A stretch of 64,000 bases of DNA from Streptomyces sp. WAC08241 (GTDB lineage Bacteria > Actinomycetota > Actinomycetes > Streptomycetales > Streptomycetaceae). The stretch lies in NCBI GenBank assembly GCA_007858575.1, contig CP042279.1, forward strand, positions 4,218,501-4,282,500, read 5' to 3'. This document shows, piece by piece, positions 56,885-64,000 of the stretch. Each line of letters opens with the position of its first letter. The first letter of the stretch is position 1. The position numbers were made by a program, and so were the translations under genes. The notes under the pieces are model-generated. The model saw only the letters and a list, made by a program, of their open reading frames with translations, was not told the DNA's origin and made no database searches.

Positions 56885-58540
56885 TCAGACCTCGTAGGGC
56901 TGGACGACGACGAAGTTGCCGGGGGCGCCCCGGAACTGCAGGTTCACGGTCTCTCCGCTGTGGCCCGGGTAGGCGTTGCGGCGCAGGCGCACCTGGCTGG
57001 ACAGGACGACCTGGGAGGCCGACGACCAGGCGACGACCGCGTTGCAGTCGGCGAAGGTCGTGGGCGTGACCGGGAGGACCACGGGGATGCCGCGGGTCTT
57101 GACGACGACCGTGCCGCTGCCCTGGAACTGCATGGTGAACAGGGCGCCGCCGGGGATGCCGTGGCCCTCGATGCGGCGGACCTCGTACTGGAGGGTCTCG
57201 TCGAACGCGAGGACGTTCTCGGCGGAGACGCAGATGCCGTCGCCCTGGAGCTCGATCGGGTGCAACTGGGCGCCCTCCTCGGCGAGGAAGACCTGGCCGC
57301 GGCCGGTGCAGCGCATGAGCTGCATCTCCTGGCCGGTGGCGTTGCCGACGATCCGGCCGGCGAAGCCCGCGCCCTTGTAGCCGAAGTCGACCTTGCCCTG
57401 GTACATGACCATGGAGCCCTGCCGGGCCAGGACGGGCGTGCCGCCCATGCCGAGGTCGACCCGCATGAGCTGCTGGTTCTGCGGGGTCCAGCGGGAGCCG
57501 GTGGCGGTCTCCTTGTACGGCGCGAGCGCGGCGGCGAGGCCCGCGCCGGCGGCGGGGACGCCCTGGGGCACGCCCGCGTGCTGCTGCCCGAAGGCGGGCG
57601 GCTGCTGGCCGTACGGGGCGGGGTCTGCCCGTAGGGGGCTGCTGGCCGTACGGCTGCTGGTGGCCGTGGGCCGGGGTGTGCGGCGGCTGGCCGTGACCGG
57701 GGTACTGGCCCGGGGCTGCCCGGGGACCTGCCCGTACGGGGCGGGGTCTGCCCGTACGGGGCGGGGGCCGGAGCGGGCGGGGGCACGGGGCCGGGGCCAG
57801 GGGCGCGACCATCGTGGGCGCCGTGTGGACCGGCGGCGCCGGCGGGGCGGGCGCGGGGGCCGGGGCGGGCGGGGCCGCCGGGGCGCCGAACGCGGGCGCG
57901 GGTGCCGGGGCCGGGGCGGGCGCCGGGGCGCCGAAGGCCGGGGGCGCCGTCGCCTGGGGCGGCGGGGCGAAACCGGGGGCGGCCGCCTGCTGCTGCGGGG
58001 CGGCGGGCTCTCCTCGGCGACCTCGCCGCCGAAGTTCCGCAGGAGCGCCTCCAGGCCTCCGTCGAAGCCCTGGCCGACGGCGGCGAACCGCCAGACGTCC
58101 TTGAGGTAGAAGTCGCCGAGCATCACCGCGCGCTCGGTGGAGAACTCCGCTCCGGTGAACGCGTACCGGGCGACCTCCTCGCCGCCCGCCACGATCCGCA
58201 GGTGGCCGGGGCCGATCTGGGACATCTGGCCGGCACCGTCGACCGTGGCGGTGAAGGACAGCTTGTGGATGTGCGCGGGGACGCGGTCGAGGGTGACGCG
58301 GAAGGACTCGGTGTCGCCGGCCTGGGCGCCGAGGAGCTGGATGGACTCCTCGGGCGACTTCGGCTGGTTGAAGAAGACGAAGTAGCGGTCGTCCGAGAGC
58401 CGCTCGTCGGCGTCGAGGCCGAAGCAACTGATGTCGAAAGTCAGTCCGGGCGCCGCGATCTGCACGCCCACGTACAGATCGGTCCCCGCGGTCAGATCAC
58501 TGATCTTGGCCTTGTGGCCGCGTTGGAATTCCCTGGCCAT
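56885..58540 (-). CDS. TerD-AIM24 fusion protein
   Basis: About 550 residues. The N-terminal TerD domain (residues 1-180) has GTDLYVGVQIAAPGLTFDIS, CFGLDADERLSDDRYFVFFN and VWRFAAVGQGFDGGLEALLR. A long Pro/Ala/Gly/Gln linker with PYGQ-like repeats follows. The C-terminal AIM24 domain has RQGSMVMYQGKVDFGYKGAG, QLMRCTGRGQVFLAEEGAQ and TTFADCNAVVAWSSASQVVL. TerD domains bind calcium and occur in tellurite and envelope-stress systems. ATG 58540 begins MAREFQRGHKAK. Frame changes occur near 58010 and in the linker (57620-57780). It leads an operon with two further AIM24 genes. Confidence 0.88.
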   Translation of the reverse strand: MAREFQRGHKAKISDLTAGTDLYVGVQIAAPGLTFDISCFGLDADERLSDDRYFVFFNQPKSPEESIQLLGAQAGDTESFRVTLDRVPAHIHKLSFTATVDGAGQMSQIGPGHLRIVAGGEEVARYAFTGAEFSTERAVMLGDFYLKDVWRFAAVGQGFDGGLEALLRNFGGEVAEESPPPRSSRRPPPVSPRRPRRRRPRPSAPRRPPRPRHPRPRSAPRRPRPPRPPRPPRRRRRSTRRPRWSRPWPRPRAPARSGPRPVRADPAPYGQVPGQPRASTPVTASRRTPRPTATSSRTASSPLRADPAPYGQQPPAFGQQHAGVPQGVPAAGAGLAAALAPYKETATGSRWTPQNQQLMRVDLGMGGTPVLARQGSMVMYQGKVDFGYKGAGFAGRIVGNATGQEMQLMRCTGRGQVFLAEEGAQLHPIELQGDGICVSAENVLAFDETLQYEVRRIEGHGIPGGALFTMQFQGSGTVVVKTRGIPVVLPVTPTTFADCNAVVAWSSASQVVLSSQVRLRRNAYPGHSGETVNLQFRGAPGNFVVVQPYEV

Positions 58541-58649
58541 GCGTAACGACCGTCCCCCATCCCGAATGGCGAATGCTCGCGCCAGGCTAACCGCTGTGTG
58601 CGACATCGAGACAGGCCAGACGGTTTTCGGTACGGAATCGGAAATCCGC

Positions 58650-58669
58650 GCGCCGCCGCGTGGCGGCGC
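58650..58669 (-). terminator. Terminator after the YgjP-like peptidase gene
   Basis: Eight-base arms GCGCCGCC and GGCGGCGC with a GCGT loop lie two bases beyond the stop on the minus strand. Confidence 0.75.
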
Positions 58670-58671
58670 CG

Positions 58672-59292
58672 TCACTCCTCGCGAGCGCCGTCCGGGCCGT
58701 CCTGGCGGTCCGGGTCGTCCGGGTCGTCCTGGCGGTCCGGAAGGTTCGGGAGGCGCTCGGCGGCGGCCACCCCTCCAGGTAGCCCCGGGCCCGCTCGGTG
58801 CGGGGTAGGCCTCCAGGAGCCGCCAGAACCGGGGGCCGTGGCCGGGGACGAGCAGATGGGCCAGCTCGTGCAGGAGGACGTAGTCGACGACGTACTCGGG
58901 CATGCCCTGGAGCCGGTGGGAGAGGCGGATGCTGCCCTCGGAGGGGTGCAGGAGCCCCAGCGGGTGTTCTGGTTGGTCACCCAGCGGACCGAGCCGGGGC
59001 GGGCCCGGCCGTCGAAGTACTGGTCGGACAGGCGGCGCGCCCGCTCGGTCAGCTCGCGGTCGCCGAGGACGCTCCGGCTCTCCTTGGCGGCGAGCTTGTC
59101 CAGCATGACGCCGACCCAGCGCCGCTCCTCCGCCTCCGACATGCGGGCGGGGATGAGCACGATGGTCCGGTCACCCTCGCGGTAGGCCGAGACGGTCCTG
59201 CTCCGCCGCGCGCTCCTGCGGACCTCGACCGCGCTCGTCCCCGTGTCGCGGGGCGGCTTGCTGGTCACGCTGCGTCGTGGATCGGCGGGCAC
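58672..59292 (-). CDS. YgjP-like (DUF45/M48-type) metallopeptidase
   Basis: About 206 residues. RWVTNQNTRWGSC and LHELAHLLVPGHGPRFW are the family signatures; HELAH is the zinc HExxH motif, and the later His is the third ligand. The C-terminus is a charged repeat, DRQDDPDDPDRQDGPDG. GTG 59292 (VPADPRRSVT) is a likely start, but an ATG at 59352 is in frame. Frame changes occur near 58960 and 58770. The substrate is unknown. Confidence 0.85.
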   Translation of the reverse strand: MPADPRRSVTSKPPRDTGTSAVEVRRSARRSRTVSAYREGDRTIVLIPARMSEAEERRWVGVMLDKLAAKESRSVLGDRELTERARRLSDQYFDGRARPGSVRWVTNQNTRWGSCTPPRAASASPTGSRACPSTSSTTSSCTSWPICSSPATAPGSGGSWRPTPHRAGPGLPGGVAAAERLPNLPDRQDDPDDPDRQDGPDGAREE

Positions 59293-59455
59293 GGCCCCGA
59301 CGTTACCCGCTGCCGGGGCGGTTTCGAACGGTCCGGCCGCATCGCGGCCCATTTGAATGACTAATCCACCGGCCTGTGGACAACTTTCGGCAGCGGTCGG
59401 AGCGACGGGGCATTCTCACTCACGGACGACGGAAAAGCCGTTGTCGATCATGAAT

Positions 59456-59527
59456 GCGGTTCATGGTGTGCGGATCATGGTGCGCGGATCACTGATCACC
59501 GGTCGGCGATCACGGTGCGCGGACGGA
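59456..59527. repeat. Imperfect repeats of GCGGATCATGGTGC
   Basis: Three to four related units of 13-20 bases (GCGGTTCATGGTGT, GCGGATCATGGTGC, GCGGATCACTGATCACC, GCGATCACGGTGC) lie directly before the ThiF-like gene. They could be regulator sites or simple repeats. Confidence 0.5.
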
Positions 59528-59538
59528 CGGGGCGGGAA

Positions 59539-60827
59539 ATGCATCCGATGGTGAAACCTGCGCTGCGGCGGGCCTGGCGGAGCCTGCGGTGCGTCCAGTT
59601 CGGGGTCACCCCGGCCCACGCCGTGGTGCTCGATCCGGTCGGTCCGGAGACGGAGGCGGTGCTCGGGCTGCTCGACGGGACGCGCGGGGTCGAGCTGCTG
59701 CGGGCCGAGGCGCGGGCGCTCGGTCTGCCGGACGGGCGCCTGAGGCGCTCCTCGGCCGCCTGGAGTCGGCCGGACTCCTCACGGACGCCGCGACGGGACG
59801 GCCCGGGAGGGCGGGGCCGGCCGCCGGGACGGCGGGCGCGGCCCTCGATCCGCTCCGGGCCGACCTGGCCTCCCTGTCCGTGGTCCATCCCGCGCCGGAG
59901 GGGGCGTCGGGGGTCCTGGCGGCCCGCCGGGCCCTGCGCGTCCAGGTCCGGGGCGCGGGGCGGGTGGGGCGACGGTGGCGGCCCTGCTCGCCGCGGCGGG
60001 CGTGGGCCGGGTCGAGGTGCTGGACTCGGGCCGGGTCGAGCCCTGGGAGACGGCGCCGGGCGGCCTGCCGTCCGAGGCCGTCGGCGAACGCCGGGCGACG
60101 GCCGCCCGGCGCCTGGTCGGCCACTGGTCACGGGCGGGCCGCGCGGGGCCCGGCGCTCCGGGGCGGCAGCGGGCCGGGGCGGGCGGCCACGGACCGGGCG
60201 GAGGCGGTGCCGGACCGGGTGGCACGAGCGGCGGGCCGGGCGGGGAAACGGTGGCGCGGGTGAAGGGAGCGATGGGGCCGGGCTTTCACTCGTGGTGGTG
60301 ACGCCCCGGGACGGTCTCGGCGCGTACGTCCCCGATCCGCTCCCGGCCCAGCGGTGGATCTCCACCGGCACCCCGCACCTGTACGCCGGGGTCGTCGAGG
60401 CCACGGGGACGGTCGGCCCGCTCGTGCTGCCGGGCGGCACGGCCTGCGCCCGCTGCCTCCAGGAGGAGCGGACGGACCGGGAGCCGGTCCTGCCCCGGCT
60501 GCTCGCCCAGTGGCGCTCCGGCGCCCCGCATCCGCTGCCGGCCTGCGACCTGGGGCTGGCCACCGCGGTGGCGGGCCTGGCCGCCGCGCACGCCCTCGCC
60601 TTCCTCGACGGGGACCTCCCGGCGAGCACGGGCACCCGCTGGGAGGCGTCGCTGCCGTTCCTGGAGTGGCGGGCGGAGCGGCTGAGACCCCATCCGGCCT
60701 GCCCCTGCGGGGCGGCGCCCGGAGGAAGGGGGAGCGCGCCTCGGCAGCGGAGGACGCGCACGACACAATGGCGGGGAAACGGCCCGCGCGGCACGGCAGT
60801 CTGGGTTTTGGAGGGGCGCATGTCTGA
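59539..60827 (+). CDS. ThiF-like (E1/cyclodehydratase-related) protein
   Basis: About 430 residues. The N-terminal region (MHPMVKPALRRAWRSLRCVQ, VLGLLDGTRGVELL) resembles leader-peptide-binding domains of TOMM cyclodehydratases. A Rossmann-like segment follows (VQVRGAGRVGATVAALLAAA, GVGRVEVLDSGRVEPWE). TACARCLQEERTDREPVL and HPACPCGAA provide two CxxC-type zinc sites. A Gly-rich low-complexity linker divides it. It may adenylate a peptide or be a catalytically dead relative; no precursor peptide is seen nearby. Frame changes occur near 59750, 59965, 60275 and 60720. With repair it overlaps the ABC1 kinase start by eight bases. Confidence 0.75.
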
Positions 60828-62212
60828 TCTTCCCGGAAGGCGGTCACCCGGACCGCCAAGTTGGCCGCGTTGCCCCTGGGCTTCGCGGGCCGGGCCACCT
60901 GGGGCCTGGGCAAGCGGATCGGCGGCAGGTCCGCGGAGATCGTCGCCCGCGAGCTCCAGCAGCGCACGGCCGACCAGCTCTTCAAGGTGCTCGGCGAGTT
61001 GAAGGGCGGGGCCATGAAGTTCGGGCAAGCCCTCTCCGTCTTCGAGTCGGCCCTGCCGGAGGAGGTCGCCGGGCCGTACCGGGCGGCCCTGACGAAGCTT
61101 CAGGACGCGGCGCCGCCGATGCCGACGCGGACGGTGCACGCGGTCCTGGAGGAGCGTCTCGGCGCCGACTGGCGGGAGCTGTTCCTGGAGTTCGAGGACA
61201 AGCCGCGGCCGCGGCCTCGATCGGGCAGGTGCACCGGGCCGTGTGGCACGACGGGCGCGAGGTCGCGGTCAAGGTGCAGTACCCGGGCGCCGGGGAGGCC
61301 CTGCTCTCGGACCTGACGCAGTTGAGCCGTTTCGCCCGGCTGCTCGGCCCACTGGTCCCGGGCATGGACATCAAGCCGCTGATCACCGAGATGCGGGACC
61401 GGGTCTCCGAGGAGCTGGACTACGGCCTGGAGGCGACGGCCCAGCAGAAGCACGCGGAGGAGTTCGCGGACGACCCCGACGTGGTGGTCCCGGCGGTGGT
61501 GCACCAGTCGGAACAGGTCCTGGTGACCGAGTGGATGGAGGGCCTCCCGCTCGCGGAGGTGATCGCGGACGGCACCCGGGAGCAGCGGGACCGGGCGGGC
61601 CAGCTCCTCGCCCGCTTCCTCTTCTCCGGCCCGGCGCGCACCGGTCTGTTGCACGCCGATCCGCACCCGGGGAACTTCCGGCTGCTGCCCGGGGCCGGGG
61701 AGGACGAGGGCCGGAGGGCTGGCGACTCGGCGTCCTCGACTTCGGCACCGTGGACCGGCTGCCGGGCGGGCTGCCCGAGACGATCGGCACCTGTCTGCGG
61801 ATGACGCTCGCCGGCGACGCCGAGGCGGTCTACGACCTGCTGCGCGCGGAGGGCTTCGTCAAGGAGAGCGTCTCGCTCGACCCGGACGCGGTCCTGGAGT
61901 ACCTGCTGCCGATCATCGAACCGGCCGAGGCGGAGTCCTTCCTCTTCACCCGCTCCTGGATGCGCGCCCAGGCGGCCCGCATCGCCGATCCCCGCTCCCC
62001 CGCGCACCAAGTTGGGCAAGCAGTTGAACCTGCCGCCCTCGTACCCGCTGATACACCGGGTGACGCTGAGCACCATCGGGGTGCTGTGCCAACTGAACGC
62101 GGCGGTCCGCCTGCGCGACGAACTGGACGCGTGGCTCCCGGGCTTCGCGCAGCCGGAGCCGACGGAGTCGGAGGACGGGGAGACGGAACACGGAGGGACG
62201 GAGGAGGACTAG
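60820..62212 (+). CDS. ABC1/UbiB family kinase-like protein
   Basis: About 463 residues. The Ala-rich nucleotide loop with KxGQ is in GGAMKFGQALSVFESALPEE. AAASIGQVHRAVWHDGREVA and VKVQYPGAGEALLSDL continue the N lobe. TGLLHADPHPGNF is the catalytic loop and VLDFGTVDRLPGG the DFG. In bacteria and organelles such proteins support quinone or lipid metabolism. ATG 60820 overlaps the ThiF-like stop. Frame changes occur near 60840, 61210, 61715 and 62010. The C-terminal tail is acidic. Confidence 0.9.
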
Positions 62213-62233
62213 GGGTGTCCGCCCCGCGCGGGG

Positions 62234-62415
62234 TCACCACCAGGAGGAGTCGAGCCTGCCCTCGATGGCGCGGAGGTTGTCCCGGGAGCAGTCCTCGCAG
62301 AAGTACACCCGGCGGCCGTCCTCCACGGAGAAGGTCCAGGTCAGCGGCAAGGTGTCGGCGGTCCTGCCGCAGCGCGCGCAGGTGAGGGGCTCCTCGGGGC
62401 ACCGGCGTCGTTCAC
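62234..62415 (-). CDS. Small double-CxxC zinc-ribbon-like protein
   Basis: About 60 residues. LTCARCGRTADTLPLTWTFS and YFCEDCSRDNLRAIEGRLD give two CxxC knuckles for one zinc. The proposed start is GTG 62415 (VNDAGAP), joining the main frame after a missing C near 62395; this start is uncertain. The gene is convergent with the ABC1 kinase. Small zinc ribbons of this kind are common beside regulators, but this one has no known role. Confidence 0.65.
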
Positions 62416-62520
62416 CCTCGCGACGATAGCCCGGCCGGGCGCCCGCGGTCCCGCGTAACGCACCGCGGGGCCGGTCCCGACGGACCGGCCCCGCGACGGC
62501 GCCCCGGAGGGCGCGGGTTC

Positions 62521-62842
62521 TCAGTGCATGACGGCCATGGCGAGCGCGCGGCGGGCGCGCAGCGAGACGCGCTCGGCGCGGCGCTGCATGCGCCGGCGGC
62601 GACCAGGCGCACGGCCTGGCGTTCCGCGTCGGCCTCGCGCTGTCGGTCGTGCATATGGGCACGAGCCAGGGCTTCGGGGATGAGTTGCATTTCACGGGTC
62701 CTGTTCTGACGCGCCACGGGAGCGGCGGCGGGGAGAAGGCTGAGGTCGCGGAGCCGGCGGGCTCGCTGGGGGAAGAGGTCATCGGGGCCTGCTTCTGGGG
62801 ATCGTGCGTGTGGGGGCGGTCGATGGTTCCGGTGGCGTTCAT
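62521..62842 (-). CDS. Small basic helical protein downstream of wblC
   Basis: About 107 residues after joining three segments. The start ATG 62842 overlaps the wblC stop (ATGA), giving MNATGTIDRPHTHDPQKQAP. The middle (LRDLSLLPAAAPVARQNRTR) and end (QREADAERQAVRLVAARRMQ, RRALAMAVMH) are rich in Arg and Ala and strongly helical. Frame changes near 62780 and 62595 are needed. A shorter protein starting at ATG 62690 (MQLIPEALARAHM) is the alternative. I do not recognise a family. The overlap implies co-expression with wblC, hence with antibiotic stress. Confidence 0.6.
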
Positions 62843-63206
62843 GCCGCGACCGGGTTCTTGCGCGGGCGACCACGCGGCCGCTTGCGGGCGACGACCACGC
62901 CCTGGACGAAGAGCTCACCGCCCCAGACGCCCCACGGCTCGCGCCGCTCCTTGGCGCCGGCGAGACAGGCGGCCACGAGCGGGCAGGTCTGGCAGAGGGA
63001 CTTCGCGTACTCCACGTCCGCCGGCGACTCCGCGAAGAAGACCTCGGGGTCGTAGGAGCGGTAGGGGACGGGGACGCCGAGGTTCTCGATGGCGTCGTCG
63101 AGCGCGGTGAGCGCGGTGAGGGGGTCAAAGCGGGGTCCTCCGTGAGGCCGGGCTGGGAGATCGATTCGGAAGGCGGTACGGACGGGGCGTGCGCTTCGAG
63201 TTGCAC
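62839..63206 (-). CDS. wblC: WhiB7-type regulator WblC (intrinsic antibiotic resistance)
   Basis: About 122 residues. The iron-sulfur segment is SLCQTCPLVAACLAG, the turn is WGVWGG, and the C-terminus carries the AT-hook RPRGRPRKN, which marks the WhiB7/WblC subfamily. It binds the main sigma factor and turns on resistance genes when ribosomes stall. The first cluster ligand, expected as PVPC, reads PVPY (codon TAC, rc of 63070-63072), so only three of four Cys are present. GTG 63206 follows GAGGAAAG. A frame change lies near 63130. A long leader with an attenuator precedes it. Confidence 0.93.
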
Positions 63207-63724
63207 GGTGTTCTTTCCTCGTCTGGTCGTTCCGGCCTGTTGGCCGGGGTTTCGGCTGGTACCGGGTGTTTCTGTCCCGAGGCCCCTTCTCCCGTCCGTC
63301 CCCGTTCGGGGACAAACAGAAGGGCCGCGGATCCCGGGTGGGTTCCGCGGCCCTGAAGGCGCCTGCCTGATCCTGGATCAGGCTGGATCACTCCAGGTTC
63401 GAGCCCACGGAAGGCCCACATCGTGTGGTGCATCGTCTGCTGCTGGGTTCCGGCACCGGTCGCCGCAAAGGCATAGGCCTTGGCCTTGCCCGCTGCTCCT
63501 GCTTCCAGTGCCTTGGTCGGTCGCTCATTGCGCAGGGCCACGGAGGGCCGCAGCTCCACGGCGGCGGACGTGCCGAGACCGGAGAGACCGGTAGTAGGCA
63601 GACCGGTGCCAATGAACGCCGAAGCCGAGAGGCCGAGCGTGTAGGCGGAGACGACCGAGCGATCGGTCATTTTGGCGGTGCTGACGAAGCTGGCGGTGCT
63701 GGTCTGAATCGTGTAGCTGATCAC
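63125..63724 (-). CDS. Possible leader ORF (uORF) of wblC
   Basis: GTG 63724 has an excellent ribosome site (GAGAGGAGGCG) and opens VISYTIQTSTASFVSTAKMT. The protein is rich in Ser, Thr, Ala and Gly to about residue 100 (TMHHTMWAFRGLEPG). It then crosses the attenuator hairpin and overlaps the wblC start in another frame. WblC/WhiB7 leaders are known to contain a translated uORF whose slowed translation prevents termination. The listed end is the stop in the given frame; a base error could hide a stop before the hairpin. No function beyond regulation is expected. Confidence 0.5.
   Translation of the reverse strand: MISYTIQTSTASFVSTAKMTDRSVVSAYTLGLSASAFIGTGLPTTGLSGLGTSAAVELRPSVALRNERPTKALEAGAAGKAKAYAFAATGAGTQQQTMHHTMWAFRGLEPGVIQPDPGSGRRLQGRGTHPGSAALLFVPERGRTGEGASGQKHPVPAETPANRPERPDEERTPCNSKRTPRPYRLPNRSPSPASRRTPL
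63321..63354 (-). terminator. Attenuator hairpin in the wblC leader
   Basis: Reading on the minus strand, AGGGCCGCGGA pairs with TCCGCGGCCCT (11 bp) and is followed by the U-rich TCTGTTTGTC. It lies about 115 bases before wblC. A nearby 8-bp hairpin (63366-63382, CCTGATCC/GGATCAGG) could compete with it. This fits the known conditional terminator of whiB7/wblC leaders. Confidence 0.82.
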
Positions 63725-63843
63725 TGGAATCGCCTCCTCTCGGCGTCTCGGAGGGCTCGGGTGCGAGCCGGACCCTCATGTTTATTTGGACAAGTACAGC
63801 ACGAAGACAGGGCTTCGAAGAAGCCGCCGTTTCCGTGGTTAAG

Positions 63844-63873
63844 AACCTATGGGGCTTGACGGGGCGGGCGCAA
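63844..63873 (-). promoter_or_regulatory. wblC promoter with AT-rich upstream element
   Basis: On the minus strand, TTGCGC (63873-63868) and TAGGTT (63849-63844) are 18 bases apart. An AT-rich run (AAAAATAGTTT, 63882-63872) lies directly at the -35 box, the place where the WhiB7 AT-hook is known to contact DNA. Autoregulation is likely. Confidence 0.7.
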
Positions 63874-63896
63874 ACTATTTTTCCGACGAGTTTTCC

Positions 63897-64000
63897 TCAG
63901 AGCTCGTCGACCCCCGTCCCTCCCTCCTCACCTGCGCAGATGGCCAGGACATCGGCTCCGAAGCGGTTCAGCTTGCGGGTGCCGACGCCGGCGATCGAGG
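63897..64000 (-). CDS. C-terminal end of a UvrD-type DNA helicase with HRDC domain (partial)
   Basis: The last 33 residues read SIAGVGTRKLNRFGADVLAI then CAGEEGGTGVDEL and a stop. GVGTRKLNRFGADVL is the end of an HRDC domain, as found at the C-terminus of UvrD/RecQ-type helicases. The gene continues beyond the right edge. In S. coelicolor a UvrD-like helicase follows wblC in this orientation, as far as I recall. Confidence 0.75.
   Translation of the reverse strand, partial: SIAGVGTRKLNRFGADVLAICAGEEGGTGVDEL

Overview
The window is a stretch of Streptomyces chromosome. The composition is very GC-rich, GTG starts and GTGA/ATGA overlaps are common, and the gene set is typical of the genus: sigH with its anti-sigma factor, wblE, the das chitin-sugar cluster, sigR-rsrA and wblC. 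From memory, the gene order follows the S. coelicolor SCO5188-SCO5245 region; this was not checked by search. There is no phage, insertion sequence, plasmid or CRISPR array.

Layout. 1-5.2 kb: a TetR regulator, a polyprenyl diphosphate synthase next to a Family 2B encapsulin shell gene, a peptidoglycan-binding amidase and a PLP-dependent deaminase. 5.2-13 kb: a Na+/H+ antiporter, a UBP-type zinc finger, rshA-sigH, a membrane protein, a lipid/diacylglycerol kinase, wblE and a PAS histidine kinase. 13-22 kb: a TetR/SDR divergent pair, then nagB, dasD, dasC, dasB, dasA and dasR. DasR operator (dre) sites lie before nagB, between dasA and dasR, and before the histidine kinase. 22-30 kb: a small DUF3311 protein with an SSS carboxylate permease, a GNAT acetyltransferase, nrdAB behind NrdR boxes and a cobalamin riboswitch, def and a TPR protein. 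30-41 kb: two HD-domain membrane proteins, rsrA-sigR, a hydrolase, an SRAP protein, an M50-like protease, aroA, rsgA, an SMR pump, a TetR and hisN. 41-49 kb: a CBS protein, catalase with a divergent Fur regulator, two initiator tRNAs flanking a Sel1-repeat protein, and a UPF0182 membrane protein. 49-64 kb: a PPA1309 protein, a PDZ/Lon-like protease, moaE, an epimerase, a zinc metalloprotease with a NUDIX hydrolase, three AIM24 genes (one fused to TerD), a YgjP-like peptidase, a ThiF-like protein with an ABC1 kinase, wblC with its attenuated leader, and the end of a DNA helicase.

The das block is one functional unit. DasABC import chito-oligosaccharides, DasD trims them to GlcNAc, NagB feeds glucosamine-6-P into glycolysis, and DasR controls the set through the dre sites. 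SigH/RshA, SigR/RsrA, WblE, WblC and catalase/Fur make this a dense region for stress and redox control.

Sequence quality matters here. Most long genes are broken by single-base shifts, many of them where a G or C run is one base short of what the protein family needs. The reading frame resumes after each shift and the protein family continues. I treat these as consensus errors, not pseudogenes, and give each gene its full span. The most interesting items are the encapsulin/prenyl synthase pair, tandemly repeated gene 3-prime ends at three loci, the dre site upstream of a histidine kinase, a Cys-to-Tyr change in WblC, and the TerD-AIM24 fusion beside two further AIM24 genes.
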